A stretch of 64,000 bases of DNA from DASRJW01 sp035649435 (GTDB lineage Bacteria > Krumholzibacteriota > Krumholzibacteriia > G020349025): contig DASRJO010000105.1 of assembly GCA_035649435.1 (NCBI GenBank), positions 6,329-70,328 on the forward strand, given 5' to 3'. The notes beneath the pieces are model-generated. The model was not told the DNA's origin and ran no database searches. It saw nothing but the letters and a program-made list of their open reading frames with translations. Made by a program: the position numbers and the translations under genes. Below are positions 49,158 through 57,121 of the stretch, piece after piece (position 1 is the first letter of the stretch; each line of letters opens with the position of its first letter).

Positions 49158-50044
49158 AGAGACGAACCCTCCCTCGTGTCGCCATCACAGGAGGATGCCT
49201 GGCCGGTGCCGCGATCTTGCTCGTGGTCACTTTGCAGGCGCGCGATGCGGAGCCGGCGTTGAAGCCCATGCATGCTGTACACGCGACCAACGGACTCGAG
49301 TGCAGCGTTTGCCACGAGGCGGCGGCAACATCGCTGCGCGGGACAGATTTGCTCTTGCCGCAGAAGGAAACGTGCGCTCAGTGTCACGACGTGAACGATA
49401 CGGAGCAGTGCGCGAAGTGTCACGCCCAAGCCGAGGAACCGGCTGGATACGCTCCCCGCACCGTCGTGGCGCAGAATTTCCCACACCAGCTGCACGTGGA
49501 GAGCGGGATGGAGTGCGCCACGTGTCACACTGGCGAGGGACTGACCGAGCCGGTGCTGCCGGACAAGGCCTCGTGCCGCGCTTGTCACACCACCGCCTCG
49601 CAGCAGAGCGATTGCCGTGTGTGTCACGCTGCCGCCGAGGAGCTGAGGCCTGCCAGTCACGGACCGCAATTCCTGCAGCTGCATGCGCTCCAGGCGGCAT
49701 GGGATCAGTCGCGTTGTGCCAATTGCCACACCGAGACGGATTGCCAGGAATGTCACAACGGCGACAACATTCGACCACGGTCGCACCCGTTGAACTTTGC
49801 CTTCGACCACGTGCTCGCAGCGCGAGGGAAGGAAATCTCCTGCAGCACCTGTCACGAATCGGAGTTCTGTTCGGACTGTCATGCGGCGCAACGAGTTCTG
49901 CCCACCGATCACTCGCAGGCCAGCTGGCTGCTCGCAGACGGCGGTCGTCATGCGGAGGCGGGGCGGTTCGACATGGAAAGCTGCGCCGCGTGCCACGAAT
50001 CCGGCAGCACCGCACCCACGTGCGCGCGCTGTCACGGGAGATGA
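49154..50044 (+). CDS. twelve-haem membrane-anchored c-type cytochrome
   Basis: 296 residues. One N-terminal membrane segment (VAITGGCLAGAAILLVVTLQ, about 9-28) anchors or exports the protein; the rest has twelve CxxCH sites in about 250 residues (CSVCH, CAQCH, CAKCH, CATCH, CRACH, CRVCH, CANCH, CQECH, CSTCH, CSDCH, CAACH, CARCH), an extremely dense haem wire. Many extra His could serve as sixth ligands. It may bridge the periplasm or insert in the barrel, like MtrA or MacA-type proteins, but I cannot assign it to either. GTG 49154 overlaps the barrel stop; ribosome site GGGGAGG nine bases upstream. Confidence 0.93.
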   Translation: MKRRTLPRVAITGGCLAGAAILLVVTLQARDAEPALKPMHAVHATNGLECSVCHEAAATSLRGTDLLLPQKETCAQCHDVNDTEQCAKCHAQAEEPAGYAPRTVVAQNFPHQLHVESGMECATCHTGEGLTEPVLPDKASCRACHTTASQQSDCRVCHAAAEELRPASHGPQFLQLHALQAAWDQSRCANCHTETDCQECHNGDNIRPRSHPLNFAFDHVLAARGKEISCSTCHESEFCSDCHAAQRVLPTDHSQASWLLADGGRHAEAGRFDMESCAACHESGSTAPTCARCHGR

Positions 50045-50598
50045 CGATGCGAAGCGTCCGCCGGCCGCACGCGTTCTGGGCACTGATCTTGGTGCTCGGC
50101 TGTTCCGAACCGGCACCGCTGCAGGACGATCTGCGCGCTCATCCTCCCGCCTGGACCGATGCGGGGAGCGGCGATTTTCACGGTGCGCGAGTGGCGCGCG
50201 AGGGGACGAATCTCTGCACCAGCTGCCACGGATCGGCCTTGCGCGGCGATCTCGTCGTGCCCGGCTGCTACGATTGCCACGACGGCCCTGGCGGCCACCC
50301 GCCGTACTGGAAGGACCCGGCCGAACCATTCCATGGCACCGAGGTCGAGCACCAGGGCCCGACGGATTGCGCGACATGTCATGGAGCGACGTATCAGGGC
50401 GGCTGGAGCGGAGTGAGCTGCTACACGTGTCATGCCGGCGGGCCGAGCGGTCATCCGGACGGCTGGCTCGACAAGCGTTTCCACACCTTCCATGGTCTCG
50501 AGGTGTCGGTGCACGGTGACGCCGATTGCCGCCGCTGCCACGGCAACGATCTCCTGGGCGGCACGAGCGGCGTCGCTTGCAGCGACTGCCATCAATAG
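50041..50598 (+). CDS. six-haem c-type cytochrome lipoprotein
   Basis: About 185 residues. The signal ends in lipobox LVLGC. Six CxxCH sites follow: CTSCH, CYDCH, CATCH, CYTCH, CRRCH, CSDCH. They fall in three similar pairs, each preceded by an FHG motif (DFHGARV, FHGTEV, FHGLEV), which shows internal triplication of a dihaem unit. Probably an outer-membrane lipoprotein on one side of the barrel. ATG 50041 overlaps the previous stop; ATG 50047, six bases after GGGAG, is also possible. Confidence 0.92.
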   Translation: MTMRSVRRPHAFWALILVLGCSEPAPLQDDLRAHPPAWTDAGSGDFHGARVAREGTNLCTSCHGSALRGDLVVPGCYDCHDGPGGHPPYWKDPAEPFHGTEVEHQGPTDCATCHGATYQGGWSGVSCYTCHAGGPSGHPDGWLDKRFHTFHGLEVSVHGDADCRRCHGNDLLGGTSGVACSDCHQ

Positions 50599-50616
50599 CC
50601 CGCCAAAGACATCCCG

Positions 50617-51726
50617 TTACGGCAGGAAAAAGAACGCCAGACCCAAGATGACGTAGACGGCCAGGAGCTGCACGCCCTCGAGCCAGTTGGCCTCTCCGTC
50701 CAAAGCCACGAGGTTGACGACGGCGACGGAGGCGACGACCGCCAAGACCTCGAAGTTGGTGAACAAGAGATCGAGTGGAGAGCCGAAGGCATAGCTGGCA
50801 AAGACGAGCACCGGGGCCACGAACAATGCGACCTGGATGCTGGATCCCACGGCGATGTGCATCGCCAAGTCCATCTGATTCTTGCGCGCCACGAGCACCG
50901 CGGTGCTGTGCTCGGCGGCGTTGCCGACGATGGCGACCAGGATGACGCCGACGAACACCTCGGTCATGCCGAAAGCCGCGGCGGTGGCTTCGACCGCCTG
51001 CACTAACCACTCGGAGACGAGACCGATGGTGCCCGCAGCGACGAGCAAGACGACGATGGCCCGGTTCCGCCCCCAGCCATGCGCTGCGCCGCCGGCCACG
51101 GCATCTTCGATCCTGCCCATCTCGGCGCTCGGCGGTCCCGGCTGCCCGGCGTAGAGATGTTTGTGCGTTTTCAACGAGAACACGAGGCTCAAGAGATAGG
51201 TGGCGAAGAGCACGATGGCGATCTCGAGCGACAGCTCCTTCTCGTGGGCATTGGCATGGCCGGCCACCATGCGGTGAAAAATGGCGGGCACGACGAGACC
51301 GATGGCGGAAAGTGCCAGCAAGGTTCCACCCATGCTCGCCGCCGTGGCGTTGAAGCGCAGGCGGTCGAAGCGCAGCCCGCCGGCGAGGATCGCGAGGCCG
51401 AGAACGAGCAGGATGTTGCCGATGATCGAGCCGGTGATGGAGGCCTTGACCACTTCGGGAAGCCCGCGCTGCAGGGCGACCAAGGCGATGATGAGCTCCG
51501 CGGCGTTGCCGAAGGAGGCGTTGAGCAGTCCACCGAGCCCGGGCCCCATGCGCTCGGAGAGCGACTCGGTCGCCCGTCCCATCAGGCCCGCGAGCGGGAT
51601 GATCGAGAGCGCCGACGCCGCGAACACGAGCGGCGGGTCGGCATGCGCGAACTCGAGCACCGCGGCCACCGGCAGGAAGACCAGCATCAACATCAGGGGT
51701 GGGACCTGAAAGCGTCCGATGCGCAT
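50617..51726 (-). CDS. cax: calcium/proton antiporter (CAX family)
   Basis: 369 residues with about eleven membrane helices in two homologous halves. The two alpha-repeat motifs are NASFGNAAELIIALVAL and VAIVGNAAEHSTAVLVA, which hold the ion-binding Glu residues. An acidic/His-rich loop (HAHxxE-like HANAHEKE) lies between. It exchanges calcium for protons. It is on the opposite strand from both cytochrome and NrfD genes. ATG 51726. Calcium homeostasis may matter for the EF-hand cytochrome and cadherin-like repeats, but that is only context. Confidence 0.94.
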   Translation of the reverse strand: MRIGRFQVPPLMLMLVFLPVAAVLEFAHADPPLVFAASALSIIPLAGLMGRATESLSERMGPGLGGLLNASFGNAAELIIALVALQRGLPEVVKASITGSIIGNILLVLGLAILAGGLRFDRLRFNATAASMGGTLLALSAIGLVVPAIFHRMVAGHANAHEKELSLEIAIVLFATYLLSLVFSLKTHKHLYAGQPGPPSAEMGRIEDAVAGGAAHGWGRNRAIVVLLVAAGTIGLVSEWLVQAVEATAAAFGMTEVFVGVILVAIVGNAAEHSTAVLVARKNQMDLAMHIAVGSSIQVALFVAPVLVFASYAFGSPLDLLFTNFEVLAVVASVAVVNLVALDGEANWLEGVQLLAVYVILGLAFFFLP

Positions 51727-51812
51727 GCTAGGATCTCCTCGGTCTGCGGATCAGGGTGAGCCTGCCTCGCGGCGATGCTTTTCGGCCGCGACTGGTGCCG
51801 CAGGAGGCAACC

Positions 51813-52265
51813 ATGCGGGTGTCGATAACACGCCTCGGACCCCGGCCGCAAGCCAGGAGTCGGTGGGCGCTGTTCGCCTTGATCGCGGTGGCGTCATGCA
51901 GTGCCAGCACGCGGACAGAAACGACCGATTTCGACGAGACCGGCCGCAGGGCCGATGGCTACAAGGTGAGCGCGACCATCGTCAGCAAGGACAAAGCGCA
52001 GTTGGATCGTGCCCGCAGCCTTGCTCGCGCGGGTGACTATGAGGCTGCGATCGACATCGCCGAGTCGTTGCAACGGGACTCAGGCGTCGATGCCGAGCTC
52101 AAGCCGGAGATCCTGCTCGTCTTGAGCGAGCTGTACGGTGCACCGCTCAACCCCCGGCGGGACACCGACACCGCCGACCGGTTGCTGCGCCAATTGCTGG
52201 CTGAGTATCCAGATTCGATGCAAGCGGAAACGGCGCGCCAACTCCTCGAGCGCTCCCCGCGTTGA
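51813..52265 (+). CDS. small lipoprotein with TPR-like helices
   Basis: 150 residues. The signal (WALFALIAVASC) ends in a lipobox Cys. The rest is helical: LDRARSLARAGDYEAAIDIA and ADRLLRQLLAEYPDSMQAET resemble two TPR hairpins like those in BamD- or tetratricopeptide-type lipoproteins. ATG 51813 has AGGAGG six bases upstream. It precedes the H-protein-like gene by about 140 bases; a link to the NrfD module is possible but unproven. Confidence 0.78.
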   Translation: MRVSITRLGPRPQARSRWALFALIAVASCSASTRTETTDFDETGRRADGYKVSATIVSKDKAQLDRARSLARAGDYEAAIDIAESLQRDSGVDAELKPEILLVLSELYGAPLNPRRDTDTADRLLRQLLAEYPDSMQAETARQLLERSPR

Positions 52266-52405
52266 TTCTCTCGACAGCACCGCTCCCACATTGAGCTTGT
52301 TTGCTGTGCATGCGAATGGCCGGTATCTGGCGCGTGTCTTGCGATGCAACTCATTGCGGCGGTCGATGGTTCCGCCGGGGACAATCAGGCGACGAGGTGA
52401 GTCTT

Positions 52406-53074
52406 GTGACAGCGATTCTGGTCGTCTGCACCATCGCACTGTTCTTGATCGTGGATTCGGTGCGAACACGCAGACGCAGTCCGGTCGTGGCGCCTTGCGT
52501 CCCGCGGCGACTCGAAGAGCTGGGTGGCGATTTCCCCGTCCCGGCGGGGGTCTTCGTCGGCGCCGGCCACACCTGGGCGAGCCTCGAGACCAATGGCTCG
52601 GTCCGCGTCGGCGTGGACGCCTTTGCCTCGCGTCTGCTTGGGCGGCTCGACCGTCTCGAGGCGGCCGCAGCCGGTGCCGAGCTGGCGCACGAGGATGCCG
52701 CCTTCGTGCTGCATCAAGGAACGAAGAGCGTCGCCTTCGCGTCGCCGCTCACCGGGACGGTGACGGACGTGAACACCGCGCTATTGCACGAACCGGAACG
52801 TCTGCGCGACGCGCCCTACGACAGCGGCTGGCTGCTGCGCATCCGGCCGCACCATCTGGCGCGCGAGCTGCATCGACTGCGCATCGGCGACGATGCACAG
52901 GGATGGCTGCAGCATGAAGCCGCACGTCTCGGCGATTTCCTCGCGCGCGCAGTCCCGAGCCGTATCGCCGGTGCGACGCTCCAAGATGGCGGGCTCGCCG
53001 TGACGGGAGTGATGGAGATGCTCGACGCCGGGGCATGGGAGCGTTTCGAATCCGAATTCCTCGCTGGCCGCTGA
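52406..53074 (+). CDS. membrane-anchored glycine-cleavage H-protein-like subunit
   Basis: 222 residues. One N-terminal membrane helix (VTAILVVCTIALFLIVDSV) followed by RTRRR, so the soluble part should face the cytosol. Residues about 60-160 match the H-protein fold: TWASLETNGSVRVGVDAFAS, ASPLTGTVTDVN and PYDSGWLLRI. In real H proteins the lipoyl Lys is in ESVKA; here the hairpin reads GTKSVAFAS, with a Lys displaced by one residue, so lipoylation is doubtful. Such proteins are known beside NrfD modules. GTG 52406 has GAGGTGA upstream; GTG 52397 is an alternative. Confidence 0.82.
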   Translation: MTAILVVCTIALFLIVDSVRTRRRSPVVAPCVPRRLEELGGDFPVPAGVFVGAGHTWASLETNGSVRVGVDAFASRLLGRLDRLEAAAAGAELAHEDAAFVLHQGTKSVAFASPLTGTVTDVNTALLHEPERLRDAPYDSGWLLRIRPHHLARELHRLRIGDDAQGWLQHEAARLGDFLARAVPSRIAGATLQDGGLAVTGVMEMLDAGAWERFESEFLAGR

Positions 53075-53135
53075 AGGACCGTGCGGCGTCGAGAATGATT
53101 GGGGCGAGCGGTCGACTCGAAGGAGGAGGACGTCG

Positions 53136-53921
53136 ATGACTGCGGCGCTGCTCATCGACACCACGCGCTGCATCGGATGCAACGCCTGTGCGGATGCCTG
53201 CAAGGAGGCCAATCACCTGCCGGGTGAAGTAGAGACGACGCTCACGGCCCGCACTTGGACGGTAGTCGAGGCGAAGGGGGACGTGTACGTCCGGCGCATG
53301 TGCATGCATTGCGAGGAGCCGACGTGCGCTTCGGTGTGTCCGGTCGGGGCGTTGCACAAGACTGCCGAAGGACCCGTGGCCTACGAGGAGTCGCGTTGCA
53401 TCGGCTGCCGCTACTGCATGGTGGCCTGCCCGTTCGGCGTCCCGAAGTACGAATGGGACAAGACGCTGCCGCGAGTACAGAAGTGCATCGGCTGCATCGG
53501 CCGCCTGCGCGCCGGCCAGAGCACGGCGTGCGCCACCGCCTGCCCGACCGGGGCGACCACATTCGGCGAGCGCGAGGAACTGCTGGCGGAAGCGCGCCGG
53601 CGGATTCGCGAATCTCCCGATTCCTATGTGCACCGCATCTACGGTGAACGCGAGGTCGGGGGCACGCACGTGCTGATGCTGGCGGCGGTTCCGTTCGAGC
53701 AGCTCGGGTTCCCGGTCGACCTGCCTGAGAGAGCGATGCCGTCTTACACCTGGGAAGCACTGTCCAAGATCCCGAACGTGGTCTCGGTGGGGGGCGTCGG
53801 CTTGCTCGGGATCTGGTGGATCATCCACCGCCGCATGCAGCTCGAGCGCTCGGAAGAAGTCGATGTCGATGCCGGGCCGCATTTGGCACAGGTCACGAGT
53901 CGAGACGGAGGCCGGTCATGA
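53136..53921 (+). CDS. four-cluster ferredoxin-like subunit with C-terminal membrane anchor (HybA/NrfC-like)
   Basis: 261 residues. Sixteen Cys form four [4Fe-4S] sites: CIGCNACADAC, CMHCEEPTCASVCP, CIGCRYCMVACP, and CIGC...CATACP. Near the end a single helix (VVSVGGVGLLGIWWIIH) anchors it to the membrane, as in HybA. Unlike HybA it has no Tat or Sec signal, so the clusters should be on the cytosolic side. ATG 53136 follows AGGAGGA. The stop overlaps the NrfD gene (ATGA). It passes electrons between NrfD and a catalytic partner not encoded here. Confidence 0.93.
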   Translation: MTAALLIDTTRCIGCNACADACKEANHLPGEVETTLTARTWTVVEAKGDVYVRRMCMHCEEPTCASVCPVGALHKTAEGPVAYEESRCIGCRYCMVACPFGVPKYEWDKTLPRVQKCIGCIGRLRAGQSTACATACPTGATTFGEREELLAEARRRIRESPDSYVHRIYGEREVGGTHVLMLAAVPFEQLGFPVDLPERAMPSYTWEALSKIPNVVSVGGVGLLGIWWIIHRRMQLERSEEVDVDAGPHLAQVTSRDGGRS

Positions 53922-55108
53922 AGCCAAGCATCGCGATCCCGCGCATCACGTTCTGGAGGGGCGTGTTCGGGCTCATCGTCGCAGCCGGTCTGGTGGCGAC
54001 CTGGGTGCGCTTCACTCGGGGATTGGGGGCGAGCACGAATCTCTCCGACCGGTTTCCGTGGGGGCTGTGGATTGGTTTCGACGTGCTCTGCGGCGTCGGG
54101 CTGGCGGCGGGAGGCTTCGCCATCACCGCGATGGTGCACATCTTCCACATCGAGCGCTACCAGCCGATCCTGCGGCCGACGATCTTGACCGCTTTCCTCG
54201 GCTACTTGCTCGTGATCATGGCGCTGCTCTTCGACCTCGGGCGGCCGTATCGCATCTGGCATCCGCTGGTCATGCGCAACCCGCACTCGGTGATGTTCGA
54301 GGTCGCCTGGTGCGTGATGCTCTACACCACGGTGCTGGCGCTCGAGTTCAGCCCCATCGTGTTCGAGAAGCTGCGCCTGCAACGGCCGCGGCGCATCCTG
54401 CGCACCATTTCGGTACCGCTCGTGATCGTGGGGGTGTTGCTGTCGACGTTGCACCAATCCTCGCTCGGATCACTGTTCCTGATCATGCCGCAGAAGCTGC
54501 ACCCACTGTGGTACACGCCGATGCTGCCGGTGTTCTTCTTCATCTCCGCGCTCGGTGTCGGCTTCGCCATGGTCATCTTCGAGTCCTATCTGAGTGGGAA
54601 GGCGTTCGGCAAGCAGCTCGAGCTGCCGTTGCTCTCCCATCTGGCGAGTGTCGTCGCCGTGGTGCAGCTCGTCGCCCTCGTGTGGCGGCTGGAGGACCTG
54701 GCGTTCCGTGGCGCCTGGGAGCACCTCGGGGCCCAGACGTTGCCGGCTGCCACCTTCGCCGCCGAGATGATCGTGGGTGCCCTCGTCCCCATCGTGCTCT
54801 TCGCCGTGCCGCGCTGGCGCCAGAATCCGAATACCTTGTTCCTGGGCGCGGCCTCGGTCGTCTCGGGTTTCGTGCTCAATCGCTTGAACGTCGGCATCAC
54901 CGGGCTCGAGCTGGGCACCGGCCAACGTTACTTCCCGAGCTGGATGGAAGTCGCGGTCACCATGAGCATCGTGGCGATTGGTTTCGCGCTGTTCGGTGTC
55001 GCCTGCAGGATCCTGCCGATCTTCGAATCACCCAAGGTGCAGATCCGGCGGCTGCGACGCACTCGACTCGCCCCCGCGCCGGCACCACCGGTGTCGGCGC
55101 AGGCATGA
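53918..55108 (+). CDS. nrfD: NrfD/HybB-family quinone-interacting membrane protein
   Basis: 396 residues with about ten membrane helices. NrfD-family traits: FPWGLWIGFDVLCGVGLAAG, 'LFDLGRPYRIWHPLVMRNPHS', 'EVAWCVMLYTTVLALEFSP' and HQSSLGSLFLIMPQKLHPLW. HybB/NrfD proteins oxidise or reduce menaquinone and deliver electrons to a ferredoxin-like subunit. The ATG overlaps the ferredoxin stop. With the preceding two genes it forms a membrane redox module that might feed the cytochrome operon 2 kb upstream. Confidence 0.94.
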   Translation: MKPSIAIPRITFWRGVFGLIVAAGLVATWVRFTRGLGASTNLSDRFPWGLWIGFDVLCGVGLAAGGFAITAMVHIFHIERYQPILRPTILTAFLGYLLVIMALLFDLGRPYRIWHPLVMRNPHSVMFEVAWCVMLYTTVLALEFSPIVFEKLRLQRPRRILRTISVPLVIVGVLLSTLHQSSLGSLFLIMPQKLHPLWYTPMLPVFFFISALGVGFAMVIFESYLSGKAFGKQLELPLLSHLASVVAVVQLVALVWRLEDLAFRGAWEHLGAQTLPAATFAAEMIVGALVPIVLFAVPRWRQNPNTLFLGAASVVSGFVLNRLNVGITGLELGTGQRYFPSWMEVAVTMSIVAIGFALFGVACRILPIFESPKVQIRRLRRTRLAPAPAPPVSAQA

Positions 55109-55165
55109 GGGGTCGAGACAGGATCGAGGGCCGGGCGAGGCGCGGCCGCGGACGGCTGAACCGGC

Positions 55166-56422
55166 TCAGGGCTCGAACTCGATGCGCTCGATCGCGGACC
55201 ACTCGAAGAACTGCGGCTCGCCTCGACCGGGTGTGACGACGTAGACGCCGGCGTTGCGTTCGCTCACGTCCTGGGCATCCTCGAGCTCGAGAACGAGGCC
55301 GCCGCGCAGGACGACGCGGCTTTCGTCGTGGCGCCCGGGTTCGATCGAAGCGATGCGGGCGAACGGGATGTCGTACTCGATGTCGGCATGGGAACCGTTG
55401 AGCATTTCCCATCCGGCTTCCTCGTCGCGATCGAACACGATGTGGCCGCGATGGGTGCCGCCGTCGGTGGTGTGCACGCTGCCTTCGAGCGGCCCCAGCG
55501 GCGGGTAGGCGGTGTAGCCGCGCCCGCTGGCACCAGGCTGGCTGAAGGTCAGCTTGTCGAAGGCGCGCCAGGAAATGGTGACGCGGCCGTGGCGCTCGTC
55601 CTCGACCACGATGCCACGATTGTCGTCGTTGACGTCGTTCGAGCCTTCGAGGCGCAAGGTGCGCCCGTCGGCGAGCGTGACGTTGCATGCACGACGCGAC
55701 AGGCGTTCGATGGAGCGGATCCGACCCATCGGGATCTCCACCTTGCCGTCCTCGGATTCACCGTTCAAGAGATCGACGCTCGTGCATTCCGACTTGTCCC
55801 ATTGCACCCAGCCCTCGAAGGCCCCGCTATCGGTGGTGACGGTGCCGTGCAAGCGGGTGACGCCGGGGTCGGCCCCGGTGGGCGCGGCCGCGAAGCGGAT
55901 GCGCTCGATGCGGTCCCATTCGACTTCGATGCCACCGACCTCGGGATCGAGGACATGGATGGCGTCGCTCACGTCGTTCGAGTACCCACGCACCTTCATC
56001 ACCACGCCGCTCTTCAGGTGTACTTCGATATGGTCGTTGCGCAGGACTTCGATTTCCGCAATGTCGCCGAATCGGCAGATGAAGATGCGTGCGTCGTCGT
56101 CGCCGACATGCACCTCGTGGCCGAAGAAACGATAAGGTCGCCGGCGGCGCGATTCGCGCTCGTCATCCGACCGGTTCTCGAGATAGGGCAGCTCTTCCTT
56201 GGACGAGTGGAAAAGGTCGTCCCAGAAGCTCTCTTCGTCTCCCCAGCGCAAGAAGCCATGATACTCCTTGCCGGAACGCGTGCTCACCGTGCCATACAGG
56301 AAGCCGGAGTTGTCGATGGCGTACGATTCCATCCCCGGAACCGGAACGGCCCAGGAGACGGCGGCCACGATTGCGGCAGCGAGGCAATTGAAATCTCGGG
56401 GACGCTTCCTTGGTTTCGGCAT
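55166..56422 (-). CDS. exported three-repeat protein of unknown family
   Basis: 418 residues. An N-terminal signal (NCLAAAIVAAVSWAVPVPG) leads into three internal repeats of about 105-130 residues. Each begins with a GTV-x-T-x-G-x strand (YGTVSTRSGKEYHGFLRW, LHGTVTTDSGAFEGWVQW, LEGSVHTTDGGTHRGHIVF), passes IRSIERL-like and VTLxxGxxLxLEGSNDV-like segments and ends in a W-x-x-IERIxF motif (EWDRIERIRF, SWRAFDKLTF, EWSAIERIEF). I do not recognise the family. It is the third gene behind an ECF sigma/anti-sigma pair with 113 bases between. ATG 56422 has AAGGAG seven bases upstream. Confidence 0.82.
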   Translation of the reverse strand: MPKPRKRPRDFNCLAAAIVAAVSWAVPVPGMESYAIDNSGFLYGTVSTRSGKEYHGFLRWGDEESFWDDLFHSSKEELPYLENRSDDERESRRRRPYRFFGHEVHVGDDDARIFICRFGDIAEIEVLRNDHIEVHLKSGVVMKVRGYSNDVSDAIHVLDPEVGGIEVEWDRIERIRFAAAPTGADPGVTRLHGTVTTDSGAFEGWVQWDKSECTSVDLLNGESEDGKVEIPMGRIRSIERLSRRACNVTLADGRTLRLEGSNDVNDDNRGIVVEDERHGRVTISWRAFDKLTFSQPGASGRGYTAYPPLGPLEGSVHTTDGGTHRGHIVFDRDEEAGWEMLNGSHADIEYDIPFARIASIEPGRHDESRVVLRGGLVLELEDAQDVSERNAGVYVVTPGRGEPQFFEWSAIERIEFEP

Positions 56423-56535
56423 GTTCGACTCCTTCGGGGCGGTTCGATCACTCTGTGACTGCATACGTTTTTCGATTCCCGTTCCGAGCCAGATTCGCGC
56501 GCGAGGAACCACGACGTCGCGGTCGAGGTTCAGGC

Positions 56536-57105
56536 TCAGCGCGGCAGTTCCGCTGCCTGCGAATCGGACGAGGTGAAGTCGATGGCGCTTGGGACGTCCT
56601 CGCTGCCGGCGCGCGAATTCTCGGACTCGCTGTCCGCGTCGAGCGAACCTTCCTCCTCCCATCCAGCTTCCACGCGCAGTGCCTCGCGCAGCGCACTGCG
56701 ATAGCGCGGGTCGGCTTGGAGGACCTCGGTCGCGATGGAAGCGAAGCGCTCGTCGGTCATCGCAGTGGGCCAAGCTCGTGGGTAGTCCGTGGAGCGCAGC
56801 CAGGCACTGCCGGCCCACAATCCGAGCGCCAGCACGATGCCGGCTGCGAGCGCCCACCGCCAGGCCCCGGGCTTGGCGTGTCCGAGGACTTCGAACGCCG
56901 GGGAATCGTCTTGGAGCGGAGCATCGGGCACCGATGCCGCACTCCACCCGCTCACCGCGTTTTCCAAGAGAGCGCACTGCCGTACGAAGTCCGCGCACGC
57001 AGCGCAATCCAGCAGGTGGGAAAGTGCCGGGGCGATGTCGGCACGTGGAGCCTCAGCATCCAGGAGCGCCGAGAGCGTCATTTCGAAGCTCGAGCACGAG
57101 TTCAT
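56536..57105 (-). CDS. anti-sigma factor (membrane, zinc-finger type)
   Basis: 189 residues. The N-terminus carries a reduced zinc motif HLLDCAAC at about residue 30, the membrane helix is WALAAGIVLALGLWAGSAWL (about 83-102), and the periplasmic end is acidic (EEEGSLDADSESENSRAGSE). It should bind the sigma factor encoded 16 bases upstream. The ending is unusually acidic and likely disordered. Confidence 0.82.
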   Translation of the reverse strand: MNSCSSFEMTLSALLDAEAPRADIAPALSHLLDCAACADFVRQCALLENAVSGWSAASVPDAPLQDDSPAFEVLGHAKPGAWRWALAAGIVLALGLWAGSAWLRSTDYPRAWPTAMTDERFASIATEVLQADPRYRSALREALRVEAGWEEEGSLDADSESENSRAGSEDVPSAIDFTSSDSQAAELPR

Positions 57106-57121
57106 CTTGTCTCCTTCGGCG

